Part shown: in pieces, positions 1 through 6,050 of the stretch | How the letters are laid out: the number at the start of each line of letters is the position of its first letter | How positions within the stretch are numbered: the stretch's first letter is position 1 | Translations under genes and position numbers: made by a program | Assembly: GCA_910578365.1 (NCBI GenBank) | Contig: CAJTRC010000081.1 | Coordinates: 1-10,923, forward strand | Length of the DNA stretch: 10,923 bases | DNA from: an uncultured Muribaculaceae bacterium | GTDB lineage: Bacteria > Bacteroidota > Bacteroidia > Bacteroidales > Muribaculaceae | Reading direction: 5' to 3' | Notes under the pieces: generated by a model | What the model was told of the DNA's origin: nothing | The model's input: the letters and a program-made list of their open reading frames with translations, nothing else | Database searches by the model: none

Positions 1-137
1 CGTGGAGCCAGACTTTTGTCCTTAGCTTCCTTCCGATTCTCCTCACGGCAGACACCGTTGCCTCGGACTATGCGCTTCCCGCTATCGGGGCGCGCTCGGG
101 ACTTCCACCCGTTAGATTATGCCCATGTCGGGCGAAC
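1..137 (-). mobile_element. Group II intron, 5' end (class C-like), cut by the window edge
   Basis: On the minus strand this reads as the start of a group II intron RNA: GTTCGCCCGACATGGGC at 137-121, then GGGTGGAAGTCCC, and further in GGCAACGGTGTCTGCCGTGAG and GAATCGGAAGGAAGC. These match the conserved first part of domain I that I know from bacterial class C introns (GUGCGCCCGGCAUGGG..., GGUGUCC..GUGAGG, GGAAUCUGAAGGAAGC). The first five bases are GTTCG where GUGYG is usual, a single difference. The rest of the ribozyme and any reverse transcriptase/maturase ORF would lie beyond the left edge. The 5' end sits directly behind the T-tract of the rplS terminator and runs in the same direction, which is the known insertion preference of class C introns. 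A plus-strand reading frame across this region is a chance ORF. Confidence 0.85.
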
Positions 138-138
138 T

Positions 139-182
139 AAAAAAAACAGCGGTTCCGCATGGATGCGGAACCGCTGTTTTTT
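139..182 (-). terminator. Rho-independent terminator of rplS
   Basis: A perfect 20-base inverted repeat (141-160 against 163-182, GC-rich core CAGCGGTTCCGC) is flanked by A-runs on one side and T-runs on the other, so it can act on both strands. On the minus strand it starts 22 bases after the rplS stop codon and ends in eight T residues (146-139). The group II intron begins two bases beyond the T-tract. Confidence 0.9.
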
Positions 183-204
183 CCTTTGCACCGAAGAGTC
201 GCTA

Positions 205-567
205 TCAGGCGTTCTTCGAGGGCATGCGACGCTCTTTGATACGGGCTTTCTTGCCGGTGAGAGCACGCAGGTAATAAAGTTTAGCACGACGAACTTTACC
301 GTACTTGTTCACGGTGATAGAGTCGATAAACGGCGATTCGATGGGGAAGATACGCTCTACGCCTATGTTGTCGCTCATCTTGCGCACAGTGAAACGTTTC
401 TTGCTGCCTTCGCCGCTGATGCGGATAACCACACCGCGGTACTGCTGGATACGTTCCTTGTTACCTTCTTTGATACGGTAAGCCACGGTGATAGTGTCGC
501 CGGGGCCGAATTCGGGATGCTGCTTGCCGGTAGCAAATGCTTCTTCGGCAACTTTAATCAGGTCCAT
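205..567 (-). CDS. rplS: Large ribosomal subunit protein bL19
   Basis: A 120-residue protein, normal length for bL19. It binds the 50S subunit at the interface with the 30S subunit. Family signatures seen are FGPGDTITVAYRIKEG near the N-terminus, QYRGVVIRISGEGSKKRFTVRK in the middle, GVERIFPIESPFIDSITV, and the basic tail VRRAKLYYLRALTGKKARIKE. The ATG at 567 gives the canonical N-terminus MDLIKVAEE. No Shine-Dalgarno sequence precedes it, as is usual in Bacteroidetes. It stands alone here, with its own promoter (651-682) and terminator (139-182). In many other bacteria rplS follows trmD and rimM; those genes are not next to it here. Confidence 0.98.
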   Translation of the reverse strand: MDLIKVAEEAFATGKQHPEFGPGDTITVAYRIKEGNKERIQQYRGVVIRISGEGSKKRFTVRKMSDNIGVERIFPIESPFIDSITVNKYGKVRRAKLYYLRALTGKKARIKERRMPSKNA

Positions 568-645
568 TGTAGTCTATAGAGATTAAAATGTTAACATTAC
601 TCGCAATATTCGCAGGCTGCATGTCCTGCCAGAGATTACGAAACT
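568..645 (-). promoter_or_regulatory. 5' leader of rplS
   Basis: About 75-80 untranslated bases lie between the predicted transcription start and the rplS ATG. The leader contains a small GCAGG/CCTGC hairpin and two copies of TAATCTCT (638-631 and 585-578 on the minus strand), 53 bases apart. Leaders of ribosomal protein genes often bind their own product, but I recognise no known L19 leader structure here, so a regulatory role is only a possibility. Confidence 0.25.
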
Positions 646-650
646 GGCTG

Positions 651-682
651 CAAAGTTACAAAATAATCGCCGAAAGCACAAA
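651..682 (-). promoter_or_regulatory. Promoter of rplS (Bacteroidetes type)
   Basis: Read on the minus strand, TTTG (682-679), a 20-base spacer and TAACTTTG (658-651) match the Bacteroidetes primary sigma consensus TTTG-N19-21-TAnnTTTG exactly. The transcription start would be near 645. The element overlaps the hairpin at 660-700: the -33 box lies in its loop and the spacer in one stem arm. Confidence 0.7.
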
Positions 683-700
683 ACTTTCGGCGATTATTTT
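660..700 (-). terminator. Hairpin terminator downstream of the envelope operon
   Basis: A perfect 17-bp stem (660-676 with 684-700) has a CGCCGAAAG core and a 7-base loop. It lies about 70 bases beyond the stop codon of the 756-aa protein gene. The 3' side on the minus strand ends in ATTATTTTG, so the T-tail is short. It shares its sequence with the rplS promoter. Confidence 0.65.
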
Positions 701-711
701 TATTTTAAATC

Positions 712-742
712 AAAAACCATATCGGGGATAGAAATGGTTTTT
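712..742 (-). terminator. First hairpin after the envelope operon
   Basis: AAAAACCAT (712-720) and ATGGTTTTT (734-742) form a 9-bp stem around a 13-base loop, starting 30 bases after the operon's stop codon. On the minus strand the stem ends in TTTTT. It is AT-rich and weaker than the next hairpin at 660-700; the two are probably a tandem terminator. Confidence 0.5.
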
Positions 743-772
743 CAGTCAATGTTTGAAATAAGCATGCCTATG

Positions 773-3043
773 TCAGAAGCGGTAGCTCAGGCCGGTCATT
801 ATGCGGGGTATCATCACAAAGCGGGCGTCGGAGGTGTAGCCGATAACCACGCGGTTGGGATAGAACGATACGTCAGGCTCAATGTGCACATCGATACCAT
901 GGTCGAGGTTATATCGGAACTGTACTCCGCTTTCAAGCATAAGGCCCGGAAATGATTCGGGCAGATTGCTGAATCCGACTCCGGCGCCCAACATGCCTAT
1001 GATATGGAAGCGGCGTGCAGGATTCTTATCCATCAGCGAACTTATGTTGAGCAAATAGTCGGCATGCGCAGTGTGTATGTAGGGGCGCTTGCCCTTGCTT
1101 TTCTGACGGGTGATTATGTCGGCGGTATACCCGATACGCATGCCCGACACGCTGCTGAACCAACGGCCTACCGAGGCATCGAGGGCGCCGCTCAGATGGT
1201 GTGGCTTGTTGATGAAGGTACTGCTGAAGAATGTGGGGCCGCCGGTGAACGACACAAAGTTGCGGCCATCGGCATAGCGGCCTGCCGCCAGACCGGAAAG
1301 TATCCCGGCAGGTGTGCCGAGCTTGTATTTCAGACCTGCCATCACACGCAGTTCGGGAGTCCAGTGGCACGACGAGCCGTAGAACATGGTATTCGCCGCC
1401 AGCTGGGGCTCGATGTAGAAGTCGAGTGCATCGGAGAGCCGGAAGGAGCCATGCAGGCCCACTCGCCCTTCGACCATGGCACGGACCGGGCCGCTGCGCC
1501 AGGCTATGCCGCCTCCTACGCCTACCAAGGCCGAGAGGTCGAACACTCTGTCGGGATTAAAGCCGGCCATGCCGGTGGACATACTGAGCAGATAGTCGGC
1601 ATCGACGCCAAGCGACATGTAGTTGGGATTCCGGCTGAACACCTCTCCGCGGGCACTGATACGCCAGCTCGAAAGCGGGCTCTCCCGCCTGCCGAAACCG
1701 GCCTGCGCCACAAAGCCGGTGCCATAGTCACCGCGTCGGCGCCACGAGGGCGCAACGGCGAATGTCAGGAAGTTATTACGGGCTTTAAGATAGTCGGTAT
1801 AGCTTTCAGGATAGTTGTGGCTGAAGTTGCCAATAGTATAGCGCAGACCCGCGCTGACCGACAAAAACGGGCCGTGTGCGCAGGCGTCGAGTTCGCGGCT
1901 GAACTTGCCGGTAAACATGCGTGCCTCCGGTTCGATAAATATGCCCCACTCCGGTGTAAGGCGGAATAGTGCCGTAATGCTTGCCTCAGCTCCGGGGTAG
2001 TAATTGCCTTTGACATTGCCGGCATAAGCCAGCACGGGACCCAGATTGAGCGACATATCGAACACCTGGCCGGGACGATATCCGCCGAAGGCCGAGTTCA
2101 GATTCCACACAAAGTCGAGCGAGCCTATGGCCAATGTGCGATGCGGAATGCCGTTGCCGCCTATGTTGCCGAGTTCGCCTTTAAGACGCAGACCGGCAGT
2201 CGGCGAAAAGAATTTGCCTGCAAAAAAACTGCCGAAACCGTTGGGATGCCGAAACTCCTGCGAGCCGTTGCGTGTAAAGGCCCATACACCTCCGCCGACG
2301 CCGAAAAACAGATGGTCATCGGGCGCGCAGTCGAATTGCGAGGCACCGTCCAGACGCTGCTGCTTGTTGAGCAGTCGGTAACCAAGACCGATGTTGAAAC
2401 TGAGGTCGGGACGGAAACGGCGCTGGCCGTCGCCGCTGAAGCGTGTGCCGGCCAGCAGGCTCAGGCGAGGTTCGGCATAGATGTATAAGTTACGCTGGAC
2501 GTTGAATCTGAGCTGCAGAGCGGCGCGGAGTCCGACTTTATTACCCCACAGACCGTTATAGCGTATTCTCTGGTATTCAGCACCGAGAGCGCCTATAACC
2601 TCCACACGGCGGTCGGGGTTGTCGCCCCGCAGCAGCGACGAGAAGTTCATCAGATAGTCGGCTGATACCGCCCCGAACACTTTCCAGTCCTCGCCGGTAA
2701 AACGCGAGTGTACTCCGCCGTCGAGATTCATACGCCAGCCGTGCGCCGGAGTAATCCAGTCGCCCAGCGATATTTCGGCCTGCAATCCCGGACGAAAACC
2801 GTCGACCGGCCTGTGTCCGTAGGACGATATGGCACCGCCTGCACTGATAAACAGATGGTCGCCGAATCGTTTTTGCTCGTATACAGGGCCACCCAGAGGC
2901 TTCTGCAGCACGTGGTCAATGGCATTCATACCCGTTGACGCCGTGTCGTTCAAAGCCTTACTCATTTTTGCCTGAGCTGCCGGAGCGACAGCCATGGCCG
3001 CAGCGAATACCGTCGCTGCCACAAATCGGTATATAGTGTTCAT
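773..3043 (-). CDS. Outer-membrane-type protein with four tandem beta-barrel-like repeats
   Basis: A 756-residue exported protein with no family I can name. A signal peptide covers residues 1-25 (FVAATVFAAAMAVAPAAQA). The rest is rich in alternating hydrophobic/polar beta strands and ends in LSYRF, a C-terminal aromatic residue typical of outer membrane barrels. Four segments repeat (about 59-225, 242-405, 424-576, 595-756). Each has a strand with an EP pair (IYAEP 188-192, IFIEP 368-372, FYIEP 542-546, VHIEP 719-723) and an earlier DYLLN-S...NP-RR-type motif (129-146, 310-325, 483-500, 662-679). The EP motifs are spaced 180, 174 and 177 residues. The start at 3043 is preferred: an ATG at 3070 would overlap the upstream gene and put nine polar residues before the signal peptide. 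It is the last gene of a three-gene operon, 4 bases after its neighbour. It may be one large barrel or a chain of four small ones; the substrate or role is unknown. Confidence 0.85.
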   Translation of the reverse strand: MNTIYRFVAATVFAAAMAVAPAAQAKMSKALNDTASTGMNAIDHVLQKPLGGPVYEQKRFGDHLFISAGGAISSYGHRPVDGFRPGLQAEISLGDWITPAHGWRMNLDGGVHSRFTGEDWKVFGAVSADYLMNFSSLLRGDNPDRRVEVIGALGAEYQRIRYNGLWGNKVGLRAALQLRFNVQRNLYIYAEPRLSLLAGTRFSGDGQRRFRPDLSFNIGLGYRLLNKQQRLDGASQFDCAPDDHLFFGVGGGVWAFTRNGSQEFRHPNGFGSFFAGKFFSPTAGLRLKGELGNIGGNGIPHRTLAIGSLDFVWNLNSAFGGYRPGQVFDMSLNLGPVLAYAGNVKGNYYPGAEASITALFRLTPEWGIFIEPEARMFTGKFSRELDACAHGPFLSVSAGLRYTIGNFSHNYPESYTDYLKARNNFLTFAVAPSWRRRGDYGTGFVAQAGFGRRESPLSSWRISARGEVFSRNPNYMSLGVDADYLLSMSTGMAGFNPDRVFDLSALVGVGGGIAWRSGPVRAMVEGRVGLHGSFRLSDALDFYIEPQLAANTMFYGSSCHWTPELRVMAGLKYKLGTPAGILSGLAAGRYADGRNFVSFTGGPTFFSSTFINKPHHLSGALDASVGRWFSSVSGMRIGYTADIITRQKSKGKRPYIHTAHADYLLNISSLMDKNPARRFHIIGMLGAGVGFSNLPESFPGLMLESGVQFRYNLDHGIDVHIEPDVSFYPNRVVIGYTSDARFVMIPRIMTGLSYRF
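776..2869 (-). repeat. Fourfold protein-level tandem repeat
   Basis: The DNA for the four barrel-like repeats runs at 2869-2369, 2320-1829, 1774-1316 and 1261-776. The units share motifs and order but are well diverged, so the duplications look old; I see no long nucleotide identity between them. The first unit, unlike units 2 and 3, has no cysteine in the loop before its last strands (C387 and C559 hold equivalent places in units 2 and 3). Confidence 0.7.
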
Positions 3044-3047
3044 GTTG

Positions 3048-5156
3048 TTATTCTTTATCGCTAAGTTCATCGTCGGGTAGGTTTCCGTCTTCGTCGAGCA
3101 GGTCTATCACATCGCCGTCGATACGGGCGATGTCGAGCAGTTCGGGCTTTTTGCGTATTGCGTTTGCCAGGTGTGTGCTTGCCTCGAGATATAGAAATCC
3201 GTTGGCGGCATCGGCGTCGGCCATGCGGTTGGCGGCAATTGCCTTTACATATTCTTCTTCGGCGCTCTCACCCAGCTGACGGCTTTTTTCGTAGGCGCGG
3301 CTGTTGTTATGCAGGGCCAGCAGCATAAGTACCTCGTTCAATGGCGATTCTTCGGCAATTTCCTGGAGTACCGACGCGTATCGGCCGTTAAGCGCGGCGC
3401 AATACATTTTGGCTTTGTGGAAGCGGGCGTCGTCGGGCATGTCATACAGCAGCGAGTCGGCATAGCTGTAGTGATTGCCCGCCATGCTTGCTACTGCCAG
3501 GTTGTAGCGGGCCTCAAGCGGGAATTTGCGCACTGCGGCTACATCGGCCATATCTGGCGCAAATGGCTTTAATATTGAGTCGTCGGCGCGTTCGCAGTCG
3601 ATGGTAAGTGCGGTGAGGTCGGAGGCGGCGGTGATAAATTCGGGGTGAATCTCCAGTGCCCGGCGCATTATTTCCTCACGGCGGGCGGTGTCGGCCGACT
3701 CGGTATAGAGTTTCCAAAAGTGGTATGGCGACAGTGTGCGGTAGTCTTTATTGTACAACTCGGCGATTTCGCTTTCGGTGAGCGGGCGGTATTTCGACGA
3801 CACAATGCGATATTCGACTTTGCGCAGGCGCGGCAGATAGTCTTCCAGCAGAGTTGTCTTGTAAAATGGGAGAGCACGCATAGCGCGTGTCTGGCGGTCG
3901 ATATTGCCGGCATTTGCGGCAATCACAGCCTTTACGGCATCGGCCTCGGAAGTCAGGCCATCGGCACGCAGCAGTTTCTCAACCTCGGACCATCCGGCAA
4001 CGTTCGAATCGTATATAATCCGTGCATTGCGGCGGATGGCCTCCGGTACGGCTGCCATAATCTTGTCAAGGGCCGAATGCATACGGCTGTCGGCCAGTTT
4101 CTTGTTCACGGCATAGGGGCCTTCGGGCGATGCCGTGCCTACGATGGTGAAGCTTTTCAGGGTCATGTCCGGGTCGGACTGTATGATTTCGAATTCGCGC
4201 AGCATCTTGTTCATCTCGGCTGTGTTGTCGCCCATCGAGAGGTCAAGTTTGGGACTGCCGAGAGCGAATACCAGTCTTACCTGGCCGCTGGCATCGCGCA
4301 GCTGCACCTCGGGTTTGGGAATATAGTTCTCATCGGTCATCACCACTCCGTTGAGCGAGTACGATAGAAATCTCAGCGGGTTTACGGTACCTCTGGCAAT
4401 GCGCGTGGTGTCGGCATAGATTATGCGATTGTAGTCCTCCATCGACGAAATCACCACGCACATGAAGTCGTGGTGCGGATTTTCCACCCTCAGTTTATCG
4501 GATATGAATATTGTATCATCGGCGCGGCGCGAGGTCTTTTTTACATGTACAAAGTCATTGAGGGGGTCTTTCGAGGCATCCCAGTCGAGCATACGGTGCT
4601 GTGTGGCATTGTACCTGAAGCCGTCGAACACCACCGGCTTGAGATAATTGACGGTGCGTGTGGTGACATTATATATTGCCGGCTGTATAATCATGCGTGC
4701 GCTCGACGAAAACAGCTGGTGAGGAATCGTAACAGTGGTTTTGAGCGATATATCGTTGCCCTCGAGTATAAGGTCGGCGGGCGGAAGCACAAGTCCTTTG
4801 TACTGGCTCTTGCCTGTCACCACCACTTCCTGAAGCATCTCGGCCTCGGGAAACATCGACACGTTAATCTCTATGCGGCCTTTCACCGGCTCCTGCAAAT
4901 CCTTGCAGCCTAACACCTCGAACTGCAGTGTGGTATTTTCATCGGCAGTGATGCTGTACTCGCCGAAAGCATTGGTGGTACCCAGCAGCAGGTCGGTGGC
5001 GAGGTCTACTATCACCACTCCTTCGAGCGGCTTGCCCGAACCCTGGGTGAGCACCTTGCCGCGGACATTCAGGTCGGCGGCTGATACGCCTGCCGGGATG
5101 GCCGCCAACAGCAGCATGGCGAGCCCGCGGATATGATTATTCCTGAACAGTTTCAT
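3048..5156 (-). CDS. Exported CarboxypepD_reg-like / DUF3868-OmpA-like protein
   Basis: A 702-residue envelope protein. Residues 1-26 are a signal peptide (MLLLAAIPAGVSA). Residues 29-103 are a CarboxypepD_reg-like beta-sandwich (VRGKVL..GKPLEGVVIVD..TNAFGEYSI), followed by LQEVVVTG (109-115), the linker usually seen before a SusC/TonB-receptor plug, though no plug or receptor barrel follows. Residues about 135-225 resemble DUF3868 (strand-rich, IPHQLFSSSARMIIQPAIY). Residues about 315-455 resemble the OmpA-like domain of DUF3868 proteins: FTIVGTASPEGPYAVNKKL (336-354) with R358, then RALPFYKTTLLEDYLPRLRKVEY. The usual OmpA aspartate that contacts peptidoglycan is absent from this motif. Residues about 470-680 look like helical, TPR-like repeats. 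The tail is acidic. The gene starts 7 bases after the DUF3575 gene and ends 4 bases before the four-repeat barrel gene. Domain names are from pattern recall; a structural or adaptor role at the outer membrane is inference. Confidence 0.8.
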   Translation of the reverse strand: MKLFRNNHIRGLAMLLLAAIPAGVSAADLNVRGKVLTQGSGKPLEGVVIVDLATDLLLGTTNAFGEYSITADENTTLQFEVLGCKDLQEPVKGRIEINVSMFPEAEMLQEVVVTGKSQYKGLVLPPADLILEGNDISLKTTVTIPHQLFSSSARMIIQPAIYNVTTRTVNYLKPVVFDGFRYNATQHRMLDWDASKDPLNDFVHVKKTSRRADDTIFISDKLRVENPHHDFMCVVISSMEDYNRIIYADTTRIARGTVNPLRFLSYSLNGVVMTDENYIPKPEVQLRDASGQVRLVFALGSPKLDLSMGDNTAEMNKMLREFEIIQSDPDMTLKSFTIVGTASPEGPYAVNKKLADSRMHSALDKIMAAVPEAIRRNARIIYDSNVAGWSEVEKLLRADGLTSEADAVKAVIAANAGNIDRQTRAMRALPFYKTTLLEDYLPRLRKVEYRIVSSKYRPLTESEIAELYNKDYRTLSPYHFWKLYTESADTARREEIMRRALEIHPEFITAASDLTALTIDCERADDSILKPFAPDMADVAAVRKFPLEARYNLAVASMAGNHYSYADSLLYDMPDDARFHKAKMYCAALNGRYASVLQEIAEESPLNEVLMLLALHNNSRAYEKSRQLGESAEEEYVKAIAANRMADADAANGFLYLEASTHLANAIRKKPELLDIARIDGDVIDLLDEDGNLPDDELSDKE

Positions 5157-5163
5157 TTAAAAG

Positions 5164-5712
5164 CTATTTGAAAATATAAGCGAACGACAGTCCGACCCTT
5201 ATGGGCACCGGCCTGAAATGTACGTAATTTTTATAGTCGGGTATCTGGTCGCCATGATAGTTTTTGGCGCTCAGATGCGCCAGCCCTATACCTATTTCGG
5301 CCTCCATGTTCCAGTGCTCGCCCAGTACCAGGGCATAGCCGTAGGAGAAACCGGCACCAACGGCATCGCCTACGAAATGATGGTCGGCATGCCGCAGGTT
5401 ATAAGAGGCGGCAGTAGCCGAAAGCGCCACAAAATGTCGGGCCATGGGGCGATTGAACCAGTATCGCAGCTCGGGTTCCACTCTCATGTTGGTCAACTCT
5501 GTGTCAGCCACTGATATATGTGTAGGATTGCAGGCCACTCCAAGCTGTAATGTAAACCGCGTGCTCAACCTCGCTTCAAGCGAAAGATTGGGCGACATTA
5601 TCAGCCAATCTATCGTGTTTGTCTTTAGCGCCAAACGCTGCGCGTTCAGCCGCTCTCCTCCTGCTACCAATATAATAGATAAAAGGAGAAGGTATTGAAT
5701 ACGTTTTATCAT
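5164..5712 (-). CDS. DUF3575-family small outer membrane beta-barrel protein
   Basis: A 182-residue exported protein. A signal peptide ends at LNAQ (residues 22-25). The mature part opens with RLALKTNTIDWLIMSPNLSLE, the typical DUF3575 start (ALKTN-L...TPN-G-E), then has VEPELRYWFNRPM (78-90), matching the family's QPE-RYW motif, and further amphipathic strands up to LSFAYIFK. The size fits an eight-stranded barrel. DUF3575 proteins are common in Bacteroidetes beside DUF3868 and FimB/Mfa2 fimbrial assembly genes, with no settled function. It is the first gene of the operon. No Shine-Dalgarno sequence sits at a working distance from the ATG. Confidence 0.85.
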   Translation of the reverse strand: MIKRIQYLLLLSIILVAGGERLNAQRLALKTNTIDWLIMSPNLSLEARLSTRFTLQLGVACNPTHISVADTELTNMRVEPELRYWFNRPMARHFVALSATAASYNLRHADHHFVGDAVGAGFSYGYALVLGEHWNMEAEIGIGLAHLSAKNYHGDQIPDYKNYVHFRPVPIRVGLSFAYIFK

Positions 5713-5899
5713 ATATTATAATACCGGGATTAGATTACCTCCTATGGAAATCAAATGAATTATTAACCATTATTATTTAAAATTGTTCGGTACTTACATC
5801 GCGTAAAAACATAAAGAACTAAAAATCAAAACATTGATAGCCGCGCATGGCTGACAGTGCATAATTTATTAATGCAAAATTACATAATATAATGCAAAC

Positions 5900-5939
5900 A
5901 ACGTTAATTTTAGAAACTTTAACATTGTATTTTAACGTT
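5900..5939. promoter_or_regulatory. Paired AACGTT palindromes, possible operator
   Basis: AACGTTAA (5900-5907) and TTAACGTT (5932-5939) form an 8-base inverted repeat, and each contains the self-complementary AACGTT. Their centres are 34 bases apart, close to three or so helical turns. They lie 35-74 bases upstream of the pta -33 box. In a region this rich in A and T the match could be chance, and no regulator is identified. Confidence 0.3.
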
Positions 5940-5973
5940 ACTACGCTGACTATCTCCCTCACTTTCATTTTTT

Positions 5974-6005
5974 TTTGTGGAATTCATCCGAAATTCATAA
6001 ATTTG
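5974..6005 (+). promoter_or_regulatory. Promoter of pta-ackA (Bacteroidetes type)
   Basis: TTTG (5974-5977), a 20-base spacer and TAAATTTG (5998-6005) match the Bacteroidetes housekeeping consensus exactly. The transcription start would be near 6012, giving a short leader of about 40 A-rich bases without a Shine-Dalgarno sequence. Confidence 0.8.
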
Positions 6006-6050
6006 CAGTACAATAATCAAGAGAAAATCCTAATATAGAAACACAATAAA

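Larger units (their letters stand above)
5713..6050. other. AT-rich divergent intergenic region
   Basis: This 338-base spacer separates the divergently transcribed envelope operon and pta. It holds the pta promoter (5974-6005) and two AACGTT palindromes (5900-5939). For the minus-strand operon the best -7 box I find is TAATTTTG (5882-5875), but it lacks a TTTG at the correct distance upstream, so that promoter is unsettled. AATGCAAA occurs twice, exactly 20 bases apart (5871 and 5891). An AGGAGG on the minus strand near 5741 lies about 30 bases before the DUF3575 ATG, too far for ribosome binding. I see no gene or RNA here. Confidence 0.6.

Noticed and set aside
16..579. A 187-codon plus-strand ORF across the left end
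   Set aside because: It runs antisense through rplS, the terminator hairpin and the intron 5' end; all three have clear explanations on the minus strand.
1004..1969. A 321-codon plus-strand ORF
   Set aside because: It is opposite the four-repeat barrel gene, has no signal or family motif, and is explained by the high GC of the real gene on the other strand.
3044..3070. Upstream ATG for the four-repeat barrel gene
   Set aside because: It overlaps the end of the preceding gene and adds nine residues before a complete signal peptide; the ATG at 3043 fits better.
3645..4367. A 240-codon plus-strand ORF
   Set aside because: It is antisense to the CarboxypepD_reg/OmpA-like gene, whose frame shows clear domains; no recognisable protein is encoded.
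5737..5745. AGGAGG-like sequence on the minus strand before the DUF3575 gene
   Set aside because: It is about 30 bases from the ATG and no alternative start codon lies at a working distance, so it is unlikely to be a ribosome binding site.
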